Of a stretch of 21,563 bases of DNA, positions 1 to 6,642 are shown piece by piece. The position numbers and the translations under genes were made by a program. A model generated the notes under the pieces. The model did not search any database and was not told the DNA's origin. It saw only the letters and a program-made list of their open reading frames with translations. Origin of the DNA: DATKQI01 sp035532755 (GTDB lineage: Bacteria; Pseudomonadota; Alphaproteobacteria; Acetobacterales; Acetobacteraceae); the NCBI GenBank assembly GCA_035532755.1, contig DATKQI010000102.1, positions 1-21,563 of the forward strand. The letters are read 5' to 3'. Within the stretch, counting starts at the first letter, position 1; every line of letters begins with the position of its first letter.

Positions 1-1
1 A

Positions 2-211
2 CCCGACCTCGCCGCCCTACAGGCGGAGATGACCGATCTCGTCCTGCGCACGGCGAGCGAGCAGGCCGACGCCTGCTGCCGCTTCCGGCAGGAGCTGCTC
101 ACAGCCTTCGCCCCCGCCATGGGCGCCCCGGCGGCGGATGACCCGTCCAACCAGACGGACGCTGCGCCGCTGCCGCCGCGCAAACCCGCCGCGGCAGCGC
201 CCGCAGCATGA
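2..211 (+). CDS. C-terminal fragment of an unidentified protein (possibly phasin-like)
   Basis: The reading frame is open from the window edge and ends with TGA at 209-211, so only the last 69 residues are visible and the true start lies outside. The visible part begins with a helix-forming stretch (PDLAALQAEMTDLVLRTASE) and ends in a low-complexity Pro/Ala tail (PPRKPAAAAPAA). A helical body with a Pro/Ala-rich tail fits the phasins that coat PHA granules, and two PHA-synthase-like genes lie downstream, but no diagnostic motif is present. An internal ATG at 29 is not evidence of a start because coding continues upstream. Phasin is a guess from context; a translated search of the full gene would decide. 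Confidence 0.45.
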   Translation, partial: PDLAALQAEMTDLVLRTASEQADACCRFRQELLTAFAPAMGAPAADDPSNQTDAAPLPPRKPAAAAPAA

Positions 212-269
212 AAACGGCCCGCTGGCTCCGTCGGCCCGTGGGCGCCTTCCGTTCCATCTGGAGGACGCG

Positions 270-389
270 ATGGACCAGGCCTTGGATCTTCCGAAGAGAG
301 ACCCCCGGCGCGCCGGAACCCGGCCCGGACCAGTCAGGCAGGAAACCGGAGGTGCCGCCGCATCCCGAAATGCTGCGCCGGCGTCGTGA
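270..389 (+). CDS. Possible 39-aa leader ORF overlapping the start of the methyltransferase gene
   Basis: ATG at 270 is preceded by a strong ribosome site (GGAGG at 260-264, 5-nt spacer). The 39-codon frame ends with TGA at 387-389, overlapping the beginning of the next gene in another frame. The peptide starts MDQALDLPKRDP and ends AAPAS; I recognise no domain. Two readings are possible: a short translationally coupled leader, or the original N-terminus of the methyltransferase separated from its body by a one-base indel. Third-position GC is weaker here than inside the methyltransferase, so coding status is uncertain. Confidence 0.25.
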   Translation: MDQALDLPKRDPRRAGTRPGPVRQETGGAAASRNAAPAS

Positions 390-1617
390 CCCGGGCATGC
401 GCATGCTCTGCGCGCTGCTCCGCCGGGGCATTCACAAGGGCCAGCTTCGCGTCCTCGATCCGCACGGCAACCGGCATGAGTTCGGCGTCGGCCCGCCGTC
501 GGTCACGATCCGCATCGCAACCGGCGCTGCGGCGTGGTGGCTCTGCCTGAACCCCGATCTTGCCCTCGGCGAGGCGTATATGGATGGCAGCCTGACCGTC
601 GAAGCGGGCGGCATCCACGGACTGCTCGACCTCCTGCTCCGCAATATCGGCCCGGGGCGCCTGCACTGGCTGCCGCGCCTGCGCGCCGCGGCGCAGCGCC
701 TGCGGCATCGCTTCGGGCGCGGCAACACGCTGCGGCGGGCGCGGGCGAATGTCGCGTATCATTACGATCTGTCGGACCAACTCTATCAGTTGTTTCTCGA
801 TGCCGACCGCCAGTACTCCTGCGCCTATTTTTCATCGCCCGAGGACTCGCTCGAGCAGGCGCAGGACCGGAAGCTGCGCCACATCGCGGCCAAATTGCTG
901 CTGTCGCCCGGCCAGCGTGTGCTGGATATCGGATCTGGCTGGGGCGGCCTGGCACTGCATCTGGCGAGGACGGACGATGTCGATGTGACGGGGATCACCC
1001 TGTCGGTCGAACAGGCCGCATATGCGCGCCGGCAGGCCGAGGCCGCCGGTCTCGCCGATCGCGTACGATTCGCCCTCCAGGACTACCGGGATGAAACCGG
1101 GCGGTACGACCGGATCGTGTCGGTCGGCATGTTCGAGCATGTCGGGGTCCGGCATTATCACGAATACTTCACCCGCATCCGCGATCTGCTCGCCGAGGAC
1201 GGTGTTGCCCTGGTGCACACCATCGGCAGCGTGGACGGGCCCGGTGCCTTCAGCCCCTGGATCGACAAATACATCTTCCCCGGTGGCTACATCCCGGCGC
1301 TGTCGGAAATCGCCCCGGCGATCGAGCAGTCCGGCCTCTGCATCACCGACATCGAAGTGTTGCGCCTGCACTACGCGGAGACGCTGAAGGAGTGGCGGCA
1401 TCGCTTCATGGCGAACCGCGCGCCGGCAGCCATGCTCTATGACGAACGCTTCTGCCGCATGTGGGAGTTCTACCTGGCCACCTGCGAGGCGGCGTTCCGC
1501 CACAACGGCCTGGTGGTGTTCCAGATTCAGCTGAGCAGGCGGATCGACGCGGTGCCGCTCACCCGCACCTACGTCGCCGCGCGGGAGAGCATCGGCGTCG
1601 ATCGGCATCACCCTTGA
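370..1617 (+). CDS. cfa: Cyclopropane-fatty-acid synthase family SAM-dependent methyltransferase
   Basis: Predicted to transfer a methylene group from S-adenosylmethionine to the double bond of unsaturated acyl chains in membrane phospholipids, a modification linked to acid and stationary-phase stress. With the ATG at 370 the protein is 415 aa, normal for the family. Visible motifs: YSCAYF (149-154), SAM-binding VLDIGSGWGG (184-193), FEHVG (255-259), HTIG (283-286) and LHYAETL (Tyr335). These match the Cys, Glu, His/Ile and Tyr positions that hold the bicarbonate base in E. coli Cfa. The frame extends upstream to 208, but that part is Arg/Trp-rich and looks non-coding. ATGs at 397 and 403 are also possible starts, and none has an ideal ribosome site; GGAGG at 348-352 lies far from 370. 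The stop codon lies inside the FNR-type box of the next operon. Confidence 0.9.
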   Translation: MLRRRRDPGMRMLCALLRRGIHKGQLRVLDPHGNRHEFGVGPPSVTIRIATGAAAWWLCLNPDLALGEAYMDGSLTVEAGGIHGLLDLLLRNIGPGRLHWLPRLRAAAQRLRHRFGRGNTLRRARANVAYHYDLSDQLYQLFLDADRQYSCAYFSSPEDSLEQAQDRKLRHIAAKLLLSPGQRVLDIGSGWGGLALHLARTDDVDVTGITLSVEQAAYARRQAEAAGLADRVRFALQDYRDETGRYDRIVSVGMFEHVGVRHYHEYFTRIRDLLAEDGVALVHTIGSVDGPGAFSPWIDKYIFPGGYIPALSEIAPAIEQSGLCITDIEVLRLHYAETLKEWRHRFMANRAPAAMLYDERFCRMWEFYLATCEAAFRHNGLVVFQIQLSRRIDAVPLTRTYVAARESIGVDRHHP

Positions 1618-1662
1618 TCTGGATCAACGCAGGATGCGCCCGTCGTCCCTATATACCCCGGG
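1614..1662 (+). promoter_or_regulatory. Class II FNR/FixK-type promoter of the YHS-PHA-FtsH operon
   Basis: The box TTGATCTGGATCAA at 1614-1627 is a perfect match to TTGAT-N4-ATCAA, the site of FNR, ANR and FixK regulators. TATATA at 1650-1655 is a plausible -10. If the hexamer occupies -12 to -7, the start is at 1662 and the box centre lies at -41.5, the exact position of class II FNR-activated promoters. The box overlaps the stop codon of the upstream gene, and the first operon ATG follows at 1682 after AGGAGG at 1671-1676. Activation under low oxygen is inferred. Confidence 0.85.
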
Positions 1663-1668
1663 TGGGTA
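1654..1668 (+). promoter_or_regulatory. Inverted repeat TACCC-N5-GGGTA overlapping the -10 and start point
   Basis: TACCC (1654-1658) and GGGTA (1664-1668) form a perfect 5-bp dyad with a 5-nt spacer over the predicted -10 end and transcription start. C/G-tract dyads of this general look are bound by CsoR/RcnR-type metal repressors, and the operon begins with candidate metal-binding YHS proteins. The dyad is short and may be chance. Confidence 0.3.
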
Positions 1669-1681
1669 ACAGGAGGTCGAG

Positions 1682-2065
1682 ATGAACTGGCTCACGCAGA
1701 ACTGGATCTGGATCGCAGTCGCAGTCGGAGGGTTCTTCCTGCTGACCCGCATGCGCGGCATGGGTGGCATGGGCGGGTGCGGCGGCGGTCATGGGGCAGG
1801 CGGTCACGGGAACAGCACCACGATGCCCCCGGACGCAAGCGGCCCCGACCCGGGCGCCACGATCGACGCGGTCAGCGGACATGCACTGGCACCGGGCGGC
1901 ACAGCGGCTTCGACCGTATTCCACGGCCAGGCCTATTATTTCGAAAGCCGCGAGAACCGTGATGCGTTCGAGAGCGACCCCGACAAATATCTCACGGCGA
2001 CGCCGCAGGCCGGACGGACGCTCGCGACCGCCGGCGATCGGCCGCGTCGCCATCACGGTTGTTGA
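1682..2065 (+). CDS. Membrane-anchored YHS-domain protein with altered Cys positions
   Basis: This 127-aa protein is the first gene behind the FNR-type promoter, with AGGAGG at 1671-1676 placing the start. It has an N-terminal membrane helix (about residues 5-22), then a Gly/Met/His-rich linker (MRGMGGMGGCGGGHGAGGHG), then a YHS-like domain (about 60-105) with the usual aromatic core (GQAYYFES) and DPDKYL end. YHS domains often bind or hand over metals and occur in copper and heavy-metal proteins. Here the normal DPVCGM is DAVSGH and the second Cys is replaced (YYFES instead of YYFCS), so the usual Cys ligands are gone. The linker and the terminal HHGC could still bind metal. No enzymatic role can be assigned. 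Confidence 0.8.
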   Translation: MNWLTQNWIWIAVAVGGFFLLTRMRGMGGMGGCGGGHGAGGHGNSTTMPPDASGPDPGATIDAVSGHALAPGGTAASTVFHGQAYYFESRENRDAFESDPDKYLTATPQAGRTLATAGDRPRRHHGC

Positions 2066-2089
2066 TCGCACCGGCGCGAGGATCTCCCC

Positions 2090-2428
2090 ATGCTCTCCTC
2101 CCTTCTCTGGTTCGGCCTGATCGCCGCCTTCTTCTTCCTGATGATGCGCGGCGGCTGCGGGTCCCATGTCATGGGTCACGGACATCACGACCATGCCGGC
2201 GGTACCGGCGGGTCGGGACCCAGCGGCGGGGCCGCCGCCGCGACTGCGATCGACCCGGTCTGCGGCATGCAGGTCGAGACCGCAACCGCGAAGACGTCGG
2301 TCTATCGCGGCACGGCCTACTACTTCTGTTCCGCGCAGCATCGCGATGCGTTCGAGAACAATCCCGATTCCTATCTGAACCGCTCCGTCCCCGTGGCGGG
2401 GCAGCAGGAGACCCAAACCCATGGCTAA
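2090..2428 (+). CDS. Membrane-anchored YHS-domain protein
   Basis: This 112-aa protein has one N-terminal helix (about 4-20), a Cys/His-rich segment (CGSHVMGHGHHDH) and a canonical YHS domain: DPVCGM near residue 63, then YYFCSAQHRDAFENNPDSYL. It keeps the two Cys positions that the preceding paralogue has lost, though the usual CxxxC end is CxxxH (CSAQH). Its layout mirrors the upstream gene, so the two probably arose by tandem duplication and may act as a pair at the membrane. A weak AGG lies upstream of the ATG. Its stop overlaps the start of the next gene by 8 nt. Metal binding is expected from family knowledge; the partner protein is unknown. Confidence 0.85.
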   Translation: MLSSLLWFGLIAAFFFLMMRGGCGSHVMGHGHHDHAGGTGGSGPSGGAAAATAIDPVCGMQVETATAKTSVYRGTAYYFCSAQHRDAFENNPDSYLNRSVPVAGQQETQTHG

Positions 2429-2747
2429 CGGTCTTCGCGGCGCCGTCATGACGGCCGAACTGATCACGCGGGTCCGACGGGCCCCGCGGATCCCGTTGGT
2501 TGCTTTCGGACTGGCACTCAGCCTGTTTCTCGCCATCACCTATGTCCTGTGCATCGGCCACTATCTGGTCTTCCTGGGGCAGAAGCTCGGCTACCAGGTG
2601 TTGCTGCCGCTGTTTCTGCCCGGCTTCACCTGGCTGAGTTGGGGCGGGTTCTTCATCGGCCTGATCGACAGCCTCGCGTACGGCTGGTACGTAGCCCTGA
2701 TCTTCGTGCCGCTCTTCAACTATTTCGCCGTGAAGTTCGAGCGATGA
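2421..2747 (+). CDS. Small two-helix membrane protein, DUF5676-like
   Basis: The 108-aa product has two clear hydrophobic segments (about 28-50 and 78-101). The connecting stretch carries a conserved-looking TWLSWGGFFIGLIDSLAYGWY motif followed by FNYFAVKF. This pattern recalls the DUF5676 family of small membrane proteins that often neighbour YHS genes; I assign it from memory of the motif and am only moderately sure. An AGGAG at 2406-2410 precedes the ATG. The gene overlaps the upstream YHS gene by 8 nt and its stop overlaps the PHA synthase start (ATGA at 2744-2747), so translation is probably coupled. Function unknown; a membrane partner for the YHS proteins is a reasonable inference. Confidence 0.75.
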   Translation: MANGLRGAVMTAELITRVRRAPRIPLVAFGLALSLFLAITYVLCIGHYLVFLGQKLGYQVLLPLFLPGFTWLSWGGFFIGLIDSLAYGWYVALIFVPLFNYFAVKFER

Positions 2748-4489
2748 CCGAGGCGCGCGAAGCTGGTACCGGGGCGCCGCCCTGGAGCCTCGATCAACCC
2801 TTCCACGCGGGGCTCGCGCGGCTGACCGGCGGCTTGTCGCCGCTTGCCCTGCGGTTGGCGTTCGCCGACTGGGCGGAGCACCTCGCGCTTTCGCCGGACA
2901 AGCAGGTGGCGCTGGCCCTGGCGGCAGGACGTCTCGGCCAGGAGCTGGCGACGGCCGGCTGGGAGTCGCTGCGGCGCCTTGCCGGAGCGCCCGCGCCGGC
3001 GGCCGCGGCAGATCGGCGCTTCGCCGGCCCGGCGTGGCAGGCTTGGCCTTTCGACCTGATGGCACAGAGCTTTTTGGCCACCGAGGCGTGGTGGCGCAGC
3101 GCGACGGCGGGCGTGCCCGGCGTCGGCCGGCACCACACCGACATCGTGAGCTTCGCCGTGCGTCAGGCGCTGGACATGCTGGCGCCCACCAACCTCCCCT
3201 GGACCAACCCCGAGGTGATCGCCGCGACCGCGCGGGAGGGCGGGATGAATTTCGCGCGCGGCGCGCTGCACGCGCTGGAGGACGCGCAGCGCCAGTTGGC
3301 CGGCCGGCCGCCCGCCGGGGCCGAGGCATTTGCCGTCGGACGCAACCTCGCGATGACACCGGGCAAGGTGGTGCTGCGCAACCGGCTGATCGAGCTGATC
3401 CAGTATGCGCCGACCACCGACCGGGTGCGGCCGGAGCCGATCCTGATCGTGCCGGCCTGGATCATGAAATACTACATCCTCGATCTGTCGGCGGAGAATT
3501 CGCTGGTGCGCTGGCTGGTCGCGCGCGGTCATACCGTGTTCGTCATCTCCTGGAAGAACCCCGGTGAGGCCGAGCGGGATCTCGGGATGGACGACTACCG
3601 CCGACTCGGCGTCATGGAAGCGCTCGACGCCGTACGCGCCATCGTGCCGGAGGCACCGGTGCATGCCGTGGGTTATTGCCTCGGCGGCACCCTGCTCGCG
3701 ATCGCGGCGGCGGCGATGGGCCGCACCGATGACCGCCGGCTCGCCAGCCTGACCCTGTTCGCCGCGCAGACCGATTTCACCGAGGCGGGCGAACTCACCT
3801 TGTTCATCGACGAGGATCAGGTCCGCTTCCTGGAATCGATGATGGAGGAGCACGGCTATCTCGACGCGCGGCAGATGGCCGGCGCGTTCCAGCTGCTGCG
3901 GTCGAACGATCTCATCTGGTCGGCCATGGTGCGTGGCTACCTGCTCGGCGAGCAGGAGCCACTGATCGACCTGATGGCCTGGAACGCGGATACCACGCGG
4001 ATGCCCGAGCGGATGCACTCGGAATACCTGCGCCGGTTGTTTCTACGGAACGACCTCACGGAGGGACGGTTCGCGGTGGACGGCCATCCGGTGTCGCTGC
4101 GCGATATCCGCGTGCCGGTGTTTGCGGTGAGCACGACCACCGACCACGTCGCGCCCTGGCGTTCAGTGTACAAGATCCAGATGCTGACCGACGCCGACGT
4201 GACCTTCGTGCTGTCGAACGGCGGCCACAATGCCGGCATCGTCAACCCGCCCGGCAACCCGCACCGGCATCATCAGATCGCCACCCATCGCGAGAGCGAG
4301 CCGTATATCGACCCCGACGCCTGGCAGCGGAGCGCGGTCGAGATGGCCGGATCCTGGTGGCCCTGCTGGGGCGACTGGCTGGCACGGTACTCCGGTGCCG
4401 CAGCCGCTGTGCCGCCGTCCATGGGTGCCCCGGAACACGGCTTTGCCCCGGTTGCGGACGCGCCCGGCACCTACGTGTTCGAGCGATGA
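2744..4489 (+). CDS. phaC: Poly(3-hydroxyalkanoate) synthase, class I type
   Basis: Polymerises (R)-3-hydroxyacyl-CoA into polyester granules with release of CoA. The protein is 581 aa, in the class I range. An N-terminal PHA-synthase domain is followed by an alpha/beta-hydrolase fold. The nucleophile elbow G-Y-C-L-G-G places catalytic Cys312; Asp467 (TTTDHVAPW) and His495 (GGHNAG) complete the triad. Other family signatures are PAWIMKYYILDL and the WPCWGDWL stretch near the C-terminus. The frame extends upstream to 2549, but the ATG at 2744 forms an ATGA overlap with the preceding stop and gives the normal N-terminus. No phaA/phaB genes lie in the window, so monomer supply must come from elsewhere. 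Placement behind an FNR-type promoter suggests polymer synthesis as an electron sink when oxygen is scarce. Confidence 0.93.
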   Translation: MTEAREAGTGAPPWSLDQPFHAGLARLTGGLSPLALRLAFADWAEHLALSPDKQVALALAAGRLGQELATAGWESLRRLAGAPAPAAAADRRFAGPAWQAWPFDLMAQSFLATEAWWRSATAGVPGVGRHHTDIVSFAVRQALDMLAPTNLPWTNPEVIAATAREGGMNFARGALHALEDAQRQLAGRPPAGAEAFAVGRNLAMTPGKVVLRNRLIELIQYAPTTDRVRPEPILIVPAWIMKYYILDLSAENSLVRWLVARGHTVFVISWKNPGEAERDLGMDDYRRLGVMEALDAVRAIVPEAPVHAVGYCLGGTLLAIAAAAMGRTDDRRLASLTLFAAQTDFTEAGELTLFIDEDQVRFLESMMEEHGYLDARQMAGAFQLLRSNDLIWSAMVRGYLLGEQEPLIDLMAWNADTTRMPERMHSEYLRRLFLRNDLTEGRFAVDGHPVSLRDIRVPVFAVSTTTDHVAPWRSVYKIQMLTDADVTFVLSNGGHNAGIVNPPGNPHRHHQIATHRESEPYIDPDAWQRSAVEMAGSWWPCWGDWLARYSGAAAAVPPSMGAPEHGFAPVADAPGTYVFER

Positions 4490-5628
4490 TCCCGGCCCGG
4501 CCCGCCGAACCGATCACCGTCGTGGGCGCCGGCCCGTCGGGCCTTGCCGCCGCCATCACCCTTGCGCGCGCCGGCCGCGCGGTTGTCGTGCGCGAGTGGC
4601 ACGACACCGTCGGTCACCGCTTTCACGACGATTTCCAGGGCCTCGAGAACTGGAGCGACCCGCGGGACGTTCTCGACGAGCTGCGCGAGACCGGCCTCGG
4701 AACCGAATTCGATGCCTATCCGCTACAGGAAGGCACGGTGTTCGATCCCGCCGGGGCGGCCCATCGCGTGCGTGGGGCGCGTCCGCTTTGCTACGTGATC
4801 CGGCGCGGCTCCGCCGACGGCACGCTCGACACCGCCCTGCTGCGCGTGGCCCGCCGCGCGGGCGCCGAAATACGTTTCGCTGACCACGTGGGCGAACTGG
4901 AGGGGCCAGGCATCCTGGCCGGCGGACCGCGCACCGCCGACGGGATCGCCGTCGGCTACCTGTTCGAGACGGATATGGAGGACGGCGCCTGGCTCGCTCT
5001 CGGCAACCGGCTGGCCCCGCTCGGCTACGCCTATCTTCTCGTGGATCGCGGACGCGGCACCCTTGCGACCTGTCTGTTCACCGGCTTCAAGCGGCAATCG
5101 GACTACCTCCACCGCACGGTCGATTTTTTCCGCGAGCGGACCGGGCTGGCGATGCAGGCGCCGCGGCCGTTCGGCGGCTTCATGAACGTGCGCCTGCCGC
5201 GCCACGCCGTTCAGGGCGGTCATCCGGTGGTCGGCGAGCAGGCAGGGTTTCAGGACGCGCTGGCCGGCTTCGGTCTGCGCTACGCACTGCGATCCGGCAT
5301 CCTGGCCGCGCGCAGCCTGCTGGAAGGCGGTGATTACGAGACGCTGTGGCGACGAGAGCTGCGCCCGGCGCTGACCACGGGTGTGGTGAACCGGCTGATC
5401 CTGAACGCGCTCGGCGAGCGCGGGGAACGCATGGCGGCAAAGCGGCTGGCTGGCGCCGATACCGGCGCCGTCCTGCGAAGGTTTTACCGACCCTCGCTCT
5501 TGACCCGCATCCTGTTTCCGCTGGCATCCCGGCTCTATCGCCGTCCGCTCGCAGACCCTAGCTGCGATCATCACGACTGTGACTGCGTCTGGTGCGCCTG
5601 TCGCGCAGAAAATAAGCAGCACGCATAG
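4486..5628 (+). CDS. FAD-dependent oxidoreductase (geranylgeranyl-reductase-like) with Cys/His-rich tail
   Basis: The 380-aa protein begins with a dinucleotide-binding fold (VVGAGPSGLAAAITLARAG, followed by a basic/acidic VVVRE end) typical of FAD-binding reductases and monooxygenases. A later GEQAGFQDALAGFGLRYAL segment matches the second FAD-contacting region of the geranylgeranyl reductase/FixC-like group. The substrate cannot be read from sequence. The last 21 residues hold CDHHDCDCVWCACR (from Cys360), five Cys and two His in 13 residues, which looks like a metal or Fe-S site appended to the flavin domain. The start is fixed by an ATGA overlap with phaC at 4486-4489; the longer frame from 4357 is a shadow. 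An electron-transfer or lipid-reduction role beside FabI and PHA synthase is inferred. Confidence 0.8.
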   Translation: MIPARPAEPITVVGAGPSGLAAAITLARAGRAVVVREWHDTVGHRFHDDFQGLENWSDPRDVLDELRETGLGTEFDAYPLQEGTVFDPAGAAHRVRGARPLCYVIRRGSADGTLDTALLRVARRAGAEIRFADHVGELEGPGILAGGPRTADGIAVGYLFETDMEDGAWLALGNRLAPLGYAYLLVDRGRGTLATCLFTGFKRQSDYLHRTVDFFRERTGLAMQAPRPFGGFMNVRLPRHAVQGGHPVVGEQAGFQDALAGFGLRYALRSGILAARSLLEGGDYETLWRRELRPALTTGVVNRLILNALGERGERMAAKRLAGADTGAVLRRFYRPSLLTRILFPLASRLYRRPLADPSCDHHDCDCVWCACRAENKQHA

Positions 5629-5638
5629 GAGAGAACGA

Positions 5639-6421
5639 ATGGAAGTCCTCGATCTGACCGGCCGCAAGGGACTGGTCGTCGGCATCGCCAACGAACACAG
5701 CCTGGCCTGGGCGGCCGCGCAGCATTTCCGCAACGCCGGCGCCGAGCTTGCCGTCACCTATCTGAACGACAAGGCAAGGCCCTTTGTCGAGCCCCTGGCA
5801 CGCGCGGTGGAGGCGCCGATCTTCCTGCCCTGCAACGTCGCCAACGCCGGCGAGCTCGACGCGGTATTCGACGCCATCCGCAGTTCCTGGGGGCGGCTCG
5901 ATTTCCTGTTCCATGCGATCGCCTGGGCCCGCAAGGAAGACCTGCACGGCCGGCTTGCCGACTGCTCGGCCGAAGGATTTGCGGAATCGATGCTGGTCTC
6001 CTGTCATTCCTTCATCCGCATGGCCCATCTCGCCGAGCCACTGATGGACAAGGGCGGCAGCCTGATCACCCTGACCTATTACGGTGCCGACAAGGTCGTC
6101 GATCACTACAACGTCATGGGACCGGTGAAGGCGGCACTGGAAGCCTCGGTCCGCTACCTGGCGCACGAGCTGGGGCGCAAGAACATCCGGGTGAACGCCA
6201 TCTCCGCCGGGGCGGTGCAGACCCGCGCCGCCTCGGGGATCGATCATTTCGACGAACTCATCAATGAAAGCACGCGCGCCGCCCCGCTGCACCGGCAGGT
6301 GGAGTCCTGCGAGGTGGGTCGCACCGCGCTCGTGCTGGTGAGCGACTACACCTCCGCCGTGACCGGCGGGGTGCTGTACGTCGATGCGGGCTTCCACATC
6401 GAAGGCATGGTCTTCCACTGA
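5639..6421 (+). CDS. fabI: Enoyl-[acyl-carrier-protein] reductase, FabI type
   Basis: Reduces trans-2-enoyl-ACP with NAD(P)H in the last step of each fatty-acid elongation cycle. The 260-aa length matches FabI. Visible are the nucleotide-binding start (GLVVGIANEHSLAWA), Tyr147, and the catalytic Tyr157-x6-Lys164 pair in YNVMGPVK, one residue off the E. coli numbering. Also present are the substrate-loop RAASGI and the end GGVLYVDAG. The start at 5639 follows AGGAGAG and lies 10 nt after the preceding gene. The segment HAIAWARKEDL has Ala where E. coli FabI has Gly93, and it resembles the second FabI paralogues of alphaproteobacteria. A housekeeping FabI probably exists elsewhere; this copy likely serves the low-oxygen operon. 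Which acyl chains it prefers is unknown. Confidence 0.92.
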   Translation: MEVLDLTGRKGLVVGIANEHSLAWAAAQHFRNAGAELAVTYLNDKARPFVEPLARAVEAPIFLPCNVANAGELDAVFDAIRSSWGRLDFLFHAIAWARKEDLHGRLADCSAEGFAESMLVSCHSFIRMAHLAEPLMDKGGSLITLTYYGADKVVDHYNVMGPVKAALEASVRYLAHELGRKNIRVNAISAGAVQTRAASGIDHFDELINESTRAAPLHRQVESCEVGRTALVLVSDYTSAVTGGVLYVDAGFHIEGMVFH

Positions 6422-6438
6422 TCTCGAAGGAGACGACG

Positions 6439-6642
6439 ATGATTGCCACCGATCCGGTTTGCGGCATGACAATCTACAGCCCCAAGGCCGCGGCTTCCGC
6501 GACCTGGGAGGGGCAGACCTTCTTCTTCTGCTCGGCCCAGTGCCATCAGACCTTTCTTTCCGATCCAGCTCGCTATGCCGAGCGGACGAAAGCGGACGCG
6601 CCCGCCGCGGGGAACGCAATCCCCCGCGGAGATAAATCGTGA
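6439..6642 (+). CDS. Short soluble YHS-domain protein
   Basis: A 67-aa protein consisting almost only of a YHS domain: DPVCGM at residues 5-10, FFFCSAQCHQTF near 28-39, DPARY near 42-46, and a short Lys/Ala-rich tail. All three usual Cys are present, unlike the first YHS gene of this operon. There is no membrane helix, so it is probably cytoplasmic and may act as a small metal carrier or sensor. AAGGAG at about 6425-6430 precedes the ATG. Its stop overlaps the next start (GTGA at 6639-6642), so it is coupled to the second hydrolase. Free-standing YHS proteins are poorly characterised. Confidence 0.85.
   Translation: MIATDPVCGMTIYSPKAAASATWEGQTFFFCSAQCHQTFLSDPARYAERTKADAPAAGNAIPRGDKS

Noticed and set aside
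2169..4018. Long minus-strand open frames (396 and 432 codons) opposite the YHS and phaC genes
   Set aside because: Antisense shadows of PHA synthase and YHS genes, with no domain recognisable and low-complexity Arg/Pro composition.
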